Shown one piece after another: positions 57,424 to 64,000 of a stretch of DNA of 64,000 bases (position 1 is its first letter; every line of letters starts with the position of its first letter). A model generated the notes under the pieces. It saw only the letters and a list, made by a program, of their open reading frames with translations, made no database searches and was not told the DNA's origin. The stretch comes from Pseudomonas sp. S04 (GTDB taxonomy: Bacteria > Pseudomonadota > Gammaproteobacteria > Pseudomonadales > Pseudomonadaceae): positions 1,837,001 to 1,901,000 of the forward strand of contig NZ_CP019427.1 in NCBI RefSeq assembly GCF_009834545.1. Direction: 5' to 3'. The position numbers were made by a program, and so were the translations under genes.

Positions 57424-58695
57424 TTATAGATCTGGTAGTGCTGCGCTGGAGTTACGGGTCCCCAGGACGCAGGTCAATGCCACATACGTTAGCGCGGCAG
57501 CGCCGATCCCTACCAGCGGCGCGACCCACGGCGAGCCGAACGCGGCGACGGTGCCGACTGCATAGGCGCCGAGTCCGGCCCAGTTGAAGGCTGGCAGCCG
57601 GGCATCGGCCAGGCGCGGATAGTGGCCACGATAACGGTAGAAGAAGTCCGCCATGATCACTCCACCAATCGGCGGAATCACCGTGCCCAACAGGATCAGG
57701 TACGGGACCAGCATGTCGTACATGCCCAGCAGCGCCAGCAGAGTGCCGATCACGGCGCCGGCCAGGGTCACGGTTTTGCGCCGCCGGGTGCGCAGCAGGT
57801 TGCAGCCGGCCACGGCGAAGTTGTAGATGGTGTTGTCCTGGGTGCTCCAGATGTTGAGCAGCAGCATGGCCATCGCAGCGATGGCGAACCCTTGCAACAG
57901 CAGGACCTCGACCACATCCGGTTGCTGATAGACGATGGCCCCATAGGCACCGATCAGGACCATCAGGCCGTTGCCAAGGAAAAACCCGATCAGGCTCGCC
58001 AGCACCGCGACCCGGGCGGAACGGGAAAAGCGGGTCCAGTTGGTGGCCTGGGTCGCACCGCTGACAAAGGTGCCGAACACCAGGGTGATGGCGGTCGACC
58101 AGTCCATGTGGCTGCTCGGCACCACTGCCAGCAGCGCGTCGAGGCCACCGATCTGCAGCGTGGAAACCCACATCGACAGCATCAGCAGCAGCATCATCGC
58201 CGGCACCGCGATGTAGGAGAGGATTTCCAGGCCGCGATAGCCGACATAGGCCGTGGCGCAGAACACCAGGCCGAACAGCACCATCAGCCCCAGCACCGTA
58301 CCGTCGCTCAACTGCAAATATTTGCCCAGCACCACGGCAGCCGTGGCCGTGCCCCAGGCATACCAGCCAATCTGGGTGAAACCGAGGATCAGGTCGCTGA
58401 GCTTGCTGCCCAGTTCACCAAAGCAGAAACGTCCCATCAGCACCGAGTTGAGGCCGCTCTTGAAGGCGATGTAGCCCAGGCCTGCGGCATACATGCCCAG
58501 CAGCAGGTTGCCGAGGACAATCACCGTCATCATTTCGGCAAAACTGAATGCCACCCCGAGTTTGCCGCCGGCAAACATGGTCGCCGTAAAAAAAGTGAAG
58601 CCCAGCAGCACCATGGCAGTCGACATCAGGCCCTTGCGGGCATGCATCGGCACCTCACTGAGAGGGTAGTCATTGCCCGGATCGTTCTGCGTCAT
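57424..58695 (-). CDS. codB: Cytosine permease
   Basis: A 423-residue NCS1-family inner-membrane transporter with about twelve helices (KGLMSTAMVLLGFTFFTATMFAGGKLGVAFSF at the start; QATNWTRFSR and GVIMADFFYRYRGHYP are typical of NCS1). It imports cytosine for CodA by proton coupling. It is the first gene of the codBA operon. The 233-base region upstream has no gene apart from the terminator of queD. Confidence 0.94.
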   Translation of the reverse strand: MTQNDPGNDYPLSEVPMHARKGLMSTAMVLLGFTFFTATMFAGGKLGVAFSFAEMMTVIVLGNLLLGMYAAGLGYIAFKSGLNSVLMGRFCFGELGSKLSDLILGFTQIGWYAWGTATAAVVLGKYLQLSDGTVLGLMVLFGLVFCATAYVGYRGLEILSYIAVPAMMLLLMLSMWVSTLQIGGLDALLAVVPSSHMDWSTAITLVFGTFVSGATQATNWTRFSRSARVAVLASLIGFFLGNGLMVLIGAYGAIVYQQPDVVEVLLLQGFAIAAMAMLLLNIWSTQDNTIYNFAVAGCNLLRTRRRKTVTLAGAVIGTLLALLGMYDMLVPYLILLGTVIPPIGGVIMADFFYRYRGHYPRLADARLPAFNWAGLGAYAVGTVAAFGSPWVAPLVGIGAAALTYVALTCVLGTRNSSAALPDL

Positions 58696-58887
58696 ATGGC
58701 GTTCCTTGCGAGAGAGGAGGACGCGGGGGTGTTGCAGTGCTCATGCCAAAGCCGGTGATGGCCCTATTACTTATAGTCGAGCGCGGGTATTTGGCCCAAG
58801 GCGGGCTCGAAAGCGGTGCACCTGACCAAACACCGGACCCAAGTGGGAGCGAGTTTTCAGTCACAAGGAGCGCCAAACTACAGGCAT

Positions 58888-58911
58888 AAAAAAACCACCG
58901 GGGACGGTGGT
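58888..58911 (-). terminator. Rho-independent terminator of queD
   Basis: On the minus strand the perfect stem ACCACCG / CGGTGGT (arms 58894-58900 and 58905-58911) is followed by seven T. It lies 18 bases after the queD stop codon. Confidence 0.9.
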
Positions 58912-58928
58912 ATTTTCGACTGCCTGGC

Positions 58929-59285
58929 TCACTCGCCGCGATAGATGCAACCGCTGGTGCAGGTCTCGTGGATGCGTATTGCACTGAGTTCCGGCAGCAG
59001 CGGCTTGAGTTCATTCCAGATGAACTTGGCCAGCACTTCACTGGTCGGGTTTTCCAGGCCAGGGATGTCGTTCAGGTAGTTGTGGTCCAGGCGCTCGTAC
59101 AGCGGCTTGAAGATCGCCTTGATTTCCGAGAAGTCACGGATCCAGCCAGTGTGCGGGTCGAGGTCACCGCTCAGGTGGATCGCCACTTTGAACGAGTGAC
59201 CGTGCAGGCGCCCGCACTTGTGGCCGTCCGGAACGTGGGGCAGGCGGTGGGCGGACTCGAAGGTGAATTCTTTGAAAATTTCCAC
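58929..59285 (-). CDS. queD: 6-carboxy-5,6,7,8-tetrahydropterin synthase (QueD)
   Basis: A 118-residue PTPS-fold enzyme. Zinc ligands His13 (SAHRLP), His28 and His30 (RLHGHSF), and catalytic Cys24 (GHKCGRLHG); His69 in LDHNYLN and Glu in [10 protein letters not shown] complete the active site. It converts 7,8-dihydroneopterin triphosphate to carboxy-tetrahydropterin in queuosine tRNA-modification synthesis. The Cys and surrounding HKCGRLHGH favour QueD over folate-pathway PTPS-III. An AT-rich upstream gap separates it from the patatin gene. Confidence 0.93.
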   Translation of the reverse strand: MEIFKEFTFESAHRLPHVPDGHKCGRLHGHSFKVAIHLSGDLDPHTGWIRDFSEIKAIFKPLYERLDHNYLNDIPGLENPTSEVLAKFIWNELKPLLPELSAIRIHETCTSGCIYRGE

Positions 59286-59379
59286 AGTGGTTTGAGCTCT
59301 GTCAGGTGGCTATCGCCCGCGGCGATGGGGCAGGCCGCGAGTTTAACAGCTTGAAATAACGCTTGCGGGAAAACACTGA

Positions 59380-60459
59380 CTAAAGGGTCAGCAAGTGCTC
59401 GCCCAGGCGGCCGTTGGCGGCCAGTTCGAGGAACTCGTCGCCCAGGCGCTGGCTTTCCTGCATGGTGGTGCGCCAGTATTTCTGGCGGCCGGGGGCATCA
59501 TCCATGAATCGCTTGAAGTCGTTGCGGTCCGGGAGTTTGCCGTAGGGCAGGCGGGCCAGGTAGTCCTTGGACGGTGCCAGCAACAGTACATCCTGCAAGC
59601 GCTGGGGGCAGGCGCGACGCCAGGGTAGGGTCTTGTCGAACCAGCCAGGAATTACCCGGTCGGTAAAGTGCGGATAAAGCACGATGTCGTCGCCGCTGTA
59701 GGGCAAATCGAGGTGGTAGTCCAGCAGGCCACCGTCGCGAAAGGTCCCGGCTCCGGCCCCCGGCAGGTCACGCACGCCCTCCATGACCATCGGGATCGAA
59801 CCCGACGCGAGCAAGGCCTGGCGCAAGTTGCTGGCATTCAACGCGACATAACGCGAAGGGAAGTCGTGCAGGGCATTGAGCGGCGGCGCGAGGCGCGGAT
59901 CATGGATGATCAGCCGTTCGAAATGTCGCGACAAGCGTGCGCGTCCCCGCAGGTTGTCGGCGATCACCGACGACAGCCCCAGGCCGAGGCGGCCGCGGTG
60001 ATCGTCCGCCAGCAGGCCGTGGCTCTTGACCACCATGATGTTCAAACGGTAATGGGGGTTGTCGAGGATCCGCGCATCGCGGCCGTCGAGCAGTTCATCG
60101 AGCATGCGCCGCGAGCTCTGGCTGATCTGCGCCATGCTTACGCCTTTGCTGAAATGCTGTTCGGTGTAGAGCTGGCCCAGGCGCTGGATACCTTCGGCGG
60201 CGTCCGGCAAGCAAGCACTGGCGAAGCGCCAGGAACCCACCGAGGCGCCAATCAGCGAGCGCTCACGGGGCGCGGCCGGCAACCACTCGCCGAACAGCGC
60301 CAGGTCCAGGCCCTGGATGCCCAGGGCTTTGGGCCCACCGGCGGCACCGGGCAGCGTGCCCACGTGCATCGCGTTCAGGCCCTGTTGCCGAATCCGCGTG
60401 AAAGCCCGCGGTCCGGCCTTGAGGGTCAGGGCCGGGAATTTGATATGGATAGCGCTCAT
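59380..60459 (-). CDS. Patatin-like phospholipase family protein
   Basis: A 359-residue protein with the patatin Ser-Asp dyad: nucleophile Ser73 in GASVGSWRF (GxSxG) and a catalytic Asp in FRDGGLLDYHLD. The oxyanion hole region TLPGAAGGPKALG precedes it. There is no signal peptide, so it is probably a cytoplasmic or membrane-associated lipid acyl hydrolase. The start at 60459 (MSAIHIKFPAL) gives the family N-terminus. Confidence 0.87.
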   Translation of the reverse strand: MSAIHIKFPALTLKAGPRAFTRIRQQGLNAMHVGTLPGAAGGPKALGIQGLDLALFGEWLPAAPRERSLIGASVGSWRFASACLPDAAEGIQRLGQLYTEQHFSKGVSMAQISQSSRRMLDELLDGRDARILDNPHYRLNIMVVKSHGLLADDHRGRLGLGLSSVIADNLRGRARLSRHFERLIIHDPRLAPPLNALHDFPSRYVALNASNLRQALLASGSIPMVMEGVRDLPGAGAGTFRDGGLLDYHLDLPYSGDDIVLYPHFTDRVIPGWFDKTLPWRRACPQRLQDVLLLAPSKDYLARLPYGKLPDRNDFKRFMDDAPGRQKYWRTTMQESQRLGDEFLELAANGRLGEHLLTL

Positions 60460-60625
60460 ACAGCTCTCGCTTAGTGCAGCCAGGCTTGCGGGGCATCCTG
60501 GGGACGCCATCGCCGGCAAGCCGCGCTCCTGCTGGGTTGGTGTACGTCGTCCATCAATGATGGCGATTCAGTTTGAATTAAGTTGCTGCCGTTAGTCTGG
60601 GCCCATACCGATCTGGAGACCGCCC

Positions 60626-60934
60626 ATGAAAACCCTGACCACCCTGTTCACCGCCAGCCTGATCGCCCTGACGGCCAGCCTGGCCCACGCCCGTGACTTG
60701 GGACCGGATGAGGCCCTGAGGTTGCGTGACGCTGGTACCATTGTGTCTTTCGAGAAGCTCAATGCCAGCGCACTGGCCAAACACCCCGGCGCGACCATTA
60801 CTGAAACCGAACTGGAAGAAGAGTACGGCAAGTACATCTACCAGATCGAGTTGCGTGATCAACAAGGCATTCAGTGGGACCTGGAATTGGACGCTGTCAG
60901 CGGGCAGCTACTCAAGGATCATCAGGATACGTAA
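60626..60934 (+). CDS. PepSY domain protein (copy 1)
   Basis: A 102-residue exported protein: signal peptide KTLTTLFTASLIALTASLAHA (cleavage near residue 22), then one PepSY domain (LGPDEALRLRDAGTIVSFEKLNASALAKHPGA..ETELEEEYGKYIYQIELRDQQGI..). It is acidic. It overlaps the second copy (TAATG) and precedes a two-component system, so it probably forms a sensing or inhibitory unit with the kinase. The arrangement recalls the bqs/car operons that respond to metal cations, but exact identity is not claimed. Confidence 0.85.
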   Translation: MKTLTTLFTASLIALTASLAHARDLGPDEALRLRDAGTIVSFEKLNASALAKHPGATITETELEEEYGKYIYQIELRDQQGIQWDLELDAVSGQLLKDHQDT

Positions 60935-61245
60935 TGAAGGTTAATCTGCGCGCTTATGGGCTCGGTGCCCTGGCGCTACTGGCGGTCTGCTCACTGGCAG
61001 TGGCCCGCGATCTCGATCAGGACGAAGCCCTGCGCCTGCGCCAGCAAGGGGTGATCCTGCCGCTGGAGCAACTGCTGCAGCAGGCGCTGGACCGCTACCC
61101 TGGCGCCAAGCTCCTGGAAGCGGAGCTGGAAGAGAAGCATGACGTCTACATTTATGAAGTCGAACTGCTGACCCCGCAGGGCGTGGTGCGTGAGCTGGAC
61201 CTGGACGCCAGGACCGGCCGTTTACTCAAAGACAAGGAAGATTGA
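60934..61245 (+). CDS. PepSY domain protein (copy 2)
   Basis: A 103-residue exported PepSY protein with signal peptide RAYGLGALALLAVCSLAVA, paralogous to the previous gene (RDL.QDEALRLR.QGVILPLEQLL.. TELEEK motif shared). Its start codon overlaps the stop of copy 1, and the regulator gene follows 3 bases after its stop. A tandem duplication of small secreted PepSY subunits directly before the kinase-regulator pair suggests periplasmic modulation of the kinase. Confidence 0.86.
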   Translation: MKVNLRAYGLGALALLAVCSLAVARDLDQDEALRLRQQGVILPLEQLLQQALDRYPGAKLLEAELEEKHDVYIYEVELLTPQGVVRELDLDARTGRLLKDKED

Positions 61246-61248
61246 TCG

Positions 61249-61917
61249 ATGCGTTTGCTTCTGGTGGAAGACCACGTGCCGCTGGCCGACGAGTTGTTGG
61301 CCGGACTCAATCGCCAGGGTTACGCGGTGGACTGGCTGGCCGATGGACGCGATGCCGTGTACCAGGGCAGCAGCGAGCCCTATGACCTGATCGTCCTCGA
61401 CCTCGGCTTGCCGGGCCTGCCGGGTCTGGAAGTGCTCAGCCAATGGCGCGCGGGTGGCCTGGCCACGCCGGTGCTGGTGCTGACCGCGCGCGACTCCTGG
61501 GCCGAACGCATCGAGGGGCTCAAGGCGGGCGCCGACGACTACCTGACCAAACCTTTTCACCCCGAAGAGCTGCACCTGCGGATTCAGGCGCTGCTGCGCC
61601 GTTCCCACGGGCAGGCCAATCAGCCGACGCTCAAGTCCGCCGGCCTGCACCTGGACGAAGGCCGGCAGTGCGTGGTGCGCGATGGCGCCGATATCCAGCT
61701 GACCGCCGCCGAGTTCCGCCTGTTGCGCTACTTCATGCTGCACCCGCAGCAGATCCTGTCCAAAAGCCACCTGGCCGAACACCTCTACGACGGTGAAACC
61801 GAGCGCGACTCCAATGTCCTCGAAGTCCACGTCAACCACCTGCGGCGCAAGCTGGGGCGCAGCGTGATCGAAACCCGTCGAGGCCAGGGCTACCTGTTCG
61901 GTGGGCAGGCGCAGTGA
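61249..61917 (+). CDS. OmpR/PhoB-family response regulator
   Basis: A 222-residue response regulator: receiver (Asp51 acceptor in [12 protein letters not shown], Lys101 in [11 protein letters not shown]) and C-terminal winged helix (about 125-220; [35 protein letters not shown]). It overlaps the kinase gene by four bases. The target promoters are unknown; autoregulation of the PepSY operon is likely by family habit. Confidence 0.92.
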   Translation: MRLLLVEDHVPLADELLAGLNRQGYAVDWLADGRDAVYQGSSEPYDLIVLDLGLPGLPGLEVLSQWRAGGLATPVLVLTARDSWAERIEGLKAGADDYLTKPFHPEELHLRIQALLRRSHGQANQPTLKSAGLHLDEGRQCVVRDGADIQLTAAEFRLLRYFMLHPQQILSKSHLAEHLYDGETERDSNVLEVHVNHLRRKLGRSVIETRRGQGYLFGGQAQ

Positions 61918-63227
61918 GGTCGATCCAGCGGCGCTTGAGCCTGGGCCTGATCAGCGTGTTGCTGATCGTCGGCCTGGTGCTGGTGCAGACCAGCCTGTGG
62001 TTGTTCGAACAGGGGCTGCAACGTTACCTCGAAGCGGGCCTGCGCAACGACAGTGAAAACCTGCTGGTGGCCCTGGTGCGCGGCCCGCAAGGCGTGCAAC
62101 TGGACGAGCGCCGCCTGTCGCCGGCTTATCAGCGGCCGTTCTCCGGGCATTATTTTCGCATCGACTTTGCCGACACCCACTGGCGTTCGCGTTCGTTGTG
62201 GGACCAGGAACTGCCGTTGCTCGAGCAGCCGGGCCTGCACAGCAACCTGCAATTAGGGCCTGAGGGTCAACAGCTGCTGGTGTTGCGTTCGGACTACCGG
62301 CGCCTGGGCCAGTCGATCTCCATCAGCGTGGCCCAGGACTACACCCCGGTGCAGGAGAGCTTCCGGCGCATGCGTCAGATCGGCCTCGGCCTCGGCCTGG
62401 CCTGCCTGCTGCTGATTCTGCTGTTGCAGCGGATCACCGTGCGCCGCGCCCTGCGCCCGCTGGAAAGCGCGCGGGAGCAGATCGCCCAATTGCAACAGGG
62501 GCAACGCTCGCAACTGGACGCCCAGGTCCCCGAAGAACTGGAACCCCTGGTGGCGCAGATCAACCATCTGCTGGCGCACACCGAAGACAGCCTCAAGCGC
62601 TCGCGCAATGCCCTGGGCAACCTCGGCCATGCGCTGAAGACCCCGTTGGCGGTGTTGCTGAGCCTGGCTTCCAGCGACAAGCTGGATGCCCATCCCGAGC
62701 TGCGTAAAGTCCTGCAAACGCAACTGGAGCAGGTGCAGCAGCGCTTGAACCGTGAACTGAACCGTGCGCGACTGGCCGGTGACGCCTTGCCCGGCGCGTT
62801 GTTTGATTGCGATGCCGAGCTGCCGGGGTTACTGGCTACCTTGAACATGATTCACGGCGAACACCTGGACCTCAGTTACGTCGCGCCGGCCGGTCTGCAC
62901 CTGCCGTGGGATCGCGAGGACTTGCTGGAATTGCTCGGCAACTTGCTGGACAACGCCTGCAAATGGGCCGACGCCGAGGTGCGCCTGAGCGTGGCGCAGG
63001 CGCCCGAGGGCTTTGTGCTGGCGGTCGAAGACGATGGCCCGGGGATTCCCGAAGCCCAGCGCGACCAGGTATTCAGCCGGGGTACACGCCTGGATGAACA
63101 GACCAACGGGCATGGCCTGGGCTTGGGCATCGTGCGCGATATCGTCGAGGCGTGGGGCGGGATATTGCGCTTGGAAGAAAGCCAGTGGGGCGGATTGCGG
63201 GTAGTGATCGAGTTACCCAGGATCTGA
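61914..63227 (+). CDS. Sensor histidine kinase
   Basis: A 437-residue membrane kinase starting with GTG (overlapping the regulator stop). Two transmembrane helices (about 10-30 and 155-172) enclose a 120-residue periplasmic sensor region. His239 is the phosphorylated residue in [14 protein letters not shown], typical of the PhoQ-like group, and the ATPase N box is [14 protein letters not shown]. No RExxE iron motif is seen in the sensor region. It probably senses a cation or envelope signal together with the PepSY proteins. A hairpin terminator follows. Confidence 0.9.
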   Translation: MRSIQRRLSLGLISVLLIVGLVLVQTSLWLFEQGLQRYLEAGLRNDSENLLVALVRGPQGVQLDERRLSPAYQRPFSGHYFRIDFADTHWRSRSLWDQELPLLEQPGLHSNLQLGPEGQQLLVLRSDYRRLGQSISISVAQDYTPVQESFRRMRQIGLGLGLACLLLILLLQRITVRRALRPLESAREQIAQLQQGQRSQLDAQVPEELEPLVAQINHLLAHTEDSLKRSRNALGNLGHALKTPLAVLLSLASSDKLDAHPELRKVLQTQLEQVQQRLNRELNRARLAGDALPGALFDCDAELPGLLATLNMIHGEHLDLSYVAPAGLHLPWDREDLLELLGNLLDNACKWADAEVRLSVAQAPEGFVLAVEDDGPGIPEAQRDQVFSRGTRLDEQTNGHGLGLGIVRDIVEAWGGILRLEESQWGGLRVVIELPRI

Positions 63228-63238
63228 TAGCCGATCAG

Positions 63239-63270
63239 GCCAGTGGGGCGTGTCTGCTCGCCCCACTGGC
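63239..63270. terminator. Bidirectional stem-loop between convergent genes
   Basis: Perfect 12-base stem GCCAGTGGGGCG / CGCCCCACTGGC with an 8-base loop, between the kinase and chemoreceptor ends. It lacks long T runs on either side, so termination strength is uncertain. Confidence 0.7.
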
Positions 63271-63276
63271 GCTGGA

Positions 63277-64000
63277 TTACACCCGGAACTGATCCATCAG
63301 GCTCTGCTGCTGGTTTGCCAGAGTGTTGAGCGACTGGCTGACCCGGGCCGATTCATTGGCCTGGCCCGACAGCGACTCGGTCACGTCGCGGATGGTTGCC
63401 ACGTTGTTATTGATCTCTTCGGCCACCGCGCTCTGTTCTTCGGCGGCACTGGCAATCTGCAGGTTCATGTCGGTAATCACCGTCACCGCGTCGCCGATCT
63501 GGCGCAGTGCGGTCACGGCCTGGCCAACCTGCTCGACGCTGCCCTGGGCCTGGCGGTGGCTGTTGCCCATGGCGCCGACCACTTGCTGGGTGCCACTTTG
63601 CAGTTGCTCGATCACCTGGCGGGTTTCCTCCACCGACTCTTGCGTGCGGCGGGCGAGGTTGCGCACCTCGTCGGCCACCACCGCAAAACCGCGCCCGGCT
63701 TCCCCGGCGCGCGCGGCCTCAATGGCGGCGTTGAGCGCCAGCAGGTTGGTCTGCTCGGCGATGGCGCGAATCACTTCCAGCACCGAACCGATTTTCTCGC
63801 TGTTGGCCGCCAGGCCTTCGACCTGGACCATGGCCGTGCTCATGTCGGCGGCCAGGCTGTCGATGCTGGCGGTGGTGCGGTCGATCACGGTCAGGCCCTG
63901 GCGGGTTGCCTGGTCCGCGTCGCGCGCCGCTTGTGCCGCCTGCGCTGCACTGCGGGCGACGTCCTGGGCGGTGGCGCTCATTTCGTGGGAGGCGGTGGCC
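63277..64000 (-). CDS. Methyl-accepting chemotaxis protein, C-terminal part (partial)
   Basis: The cytoplasmic signalling domain of a chemoreceptor; the frame continues past the right edge of the window. The hairpin tip sequence [46 protein letters not shown] binds CheA and CheW, and the flanking helices contain Glu/Gln methylation-type positions ([17 protein letters not shown]). The ligand-binding part is outside the window, so the signal is unknown. Confidence 0.93.
   Translation of the reverse strand, partial: ATASHEMSATAQDVARSAAQAAQAARDADQATRQGLTVIDRTTASIDSLAADMSTAMVQVEGLAANSEKIGSVLEVIRAIAEQTNLLALNAAIEAARAGEAGRGFAVVADEVRNLARRTQESVEETRQVIEQLQSGTQQVVGAMGNSHRQAQGSVEQVGQAVTALRQIGDAVTVITDMNLQIASAAEEQSAVAEEINNNVATIRDVTESLSGQANESARVSQSLNTLANQQQSLMDQFRV

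Noticed and set aside
57622..58758. A 378-codon His/Gln-rich frame on the plus strand
   Set aside because: Antisense to codB; transmembrane codon usage on one strand gives a polar His/Gln-rich shadow on the other.
1..64000. CRISPR arrays, prophage, insertion-sequence transposases, tRNA and rRNA genes
   Set aside because: No regularly spaced repeats, phage structural genes, transposase motifs or recognisable RNA genes of these classes were found on either strand.

Overview
This window looks like a chromosomal segment of a Pseudomonas, most likely of the P. fluorescens group. It is GC-rich with strong GC3 bias. The gene orders holB-tatD, etfD/etfBA and codB-codA, the Roc-type two-component genes and the REP elements built on a 'GGAGCGAGC..GCTCGCGA' core all fit that group. 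No rRNA, tRNA, CRISPR array, prophage or transposase gene is visible. Almost all of it is conventional core and accessory chromosome.

Layout. 1-5.5 kb: end of holB, tatD, a candidate RgsA-type small RNA on the minus strand, a PLP-fold enzyme divergent from a TetR regulator, a moaA homologue, a DUF4823 lipoprotein and a DUF1285 protein. 5.5-9.6 kb: MFS transporter, GNAT acetyltransferase, and a zinc alcohol dehydrogenase divergent from an AraC regulator. 9.6-13.8 kb: electron-transfer flavoprotein genes (etfD divergent from etfB-etfA) with a PsrA-like operator abutting the etfD promoter. 13.8-20.1 kb: periplasmic binding protein, DUF4398/OmpA envelope pair, MocR-type regulator and small conserved proteins including RraB. 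20.1-23.7 kb: a three-gene operon (circularly permuted ATP-grasp, alpha-E, transglutaminase) preceded by a near-consensus sigma-54 promoter and an NtrC-type site, with a candidate antisense-strand small RNA beside it. 23.7-29.4 kb: cytochrome c, a 31-residue membrane peptide, a FadI/FadJ-like beta-oxidation pair and an amidotransferase. 29.4-30.6 kb: an MgtC-family gene with a leader of about 330 nt or more that contains a possible leader peptide.

30.6-40.8 kb is the most unusual region. It holds a Roc-like signalling island: two LuxR-type response regulators, each followed by a giant BvgS-type phosphorelay kinase, and between them a RocR-like c-di-GMP phosphodiesterase and a receiver protein that has lost its phospho-acceptor aspartate. 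BvgA/EvgA-like inverted repeats stand in front of the genes between the two pairs.

40.8-49.4 kb: LysR/pirin/two isochorismatase-fold hydrolases, an MscS channel with a cyclic-nucleotide-binding-like domain, GFA, VOC, AraC and MFS genes, a decayed gene fragment and a fimbrial-like protein. 49.4-53.6 kb: FecI-FecR-FecA-type iron-citrate system. 53.6-64 kb: MFS transporter, a DapF-fold protein lacking both catalytic cysteines, cytosine deaminase/permease, queD, a patatin, two tandem PepSY proteins with a two-component system, and the end of a chemoreceptor.

Four intergenic regions with REP sequences all lie between convergent genes. The strongest leads are the nitrogen-control signature on the ATP-grasp/alpha-E/transglutaminase operon, the double Roc island with its operator-like repeats, the candidate small RNAs and the mgtC leader.
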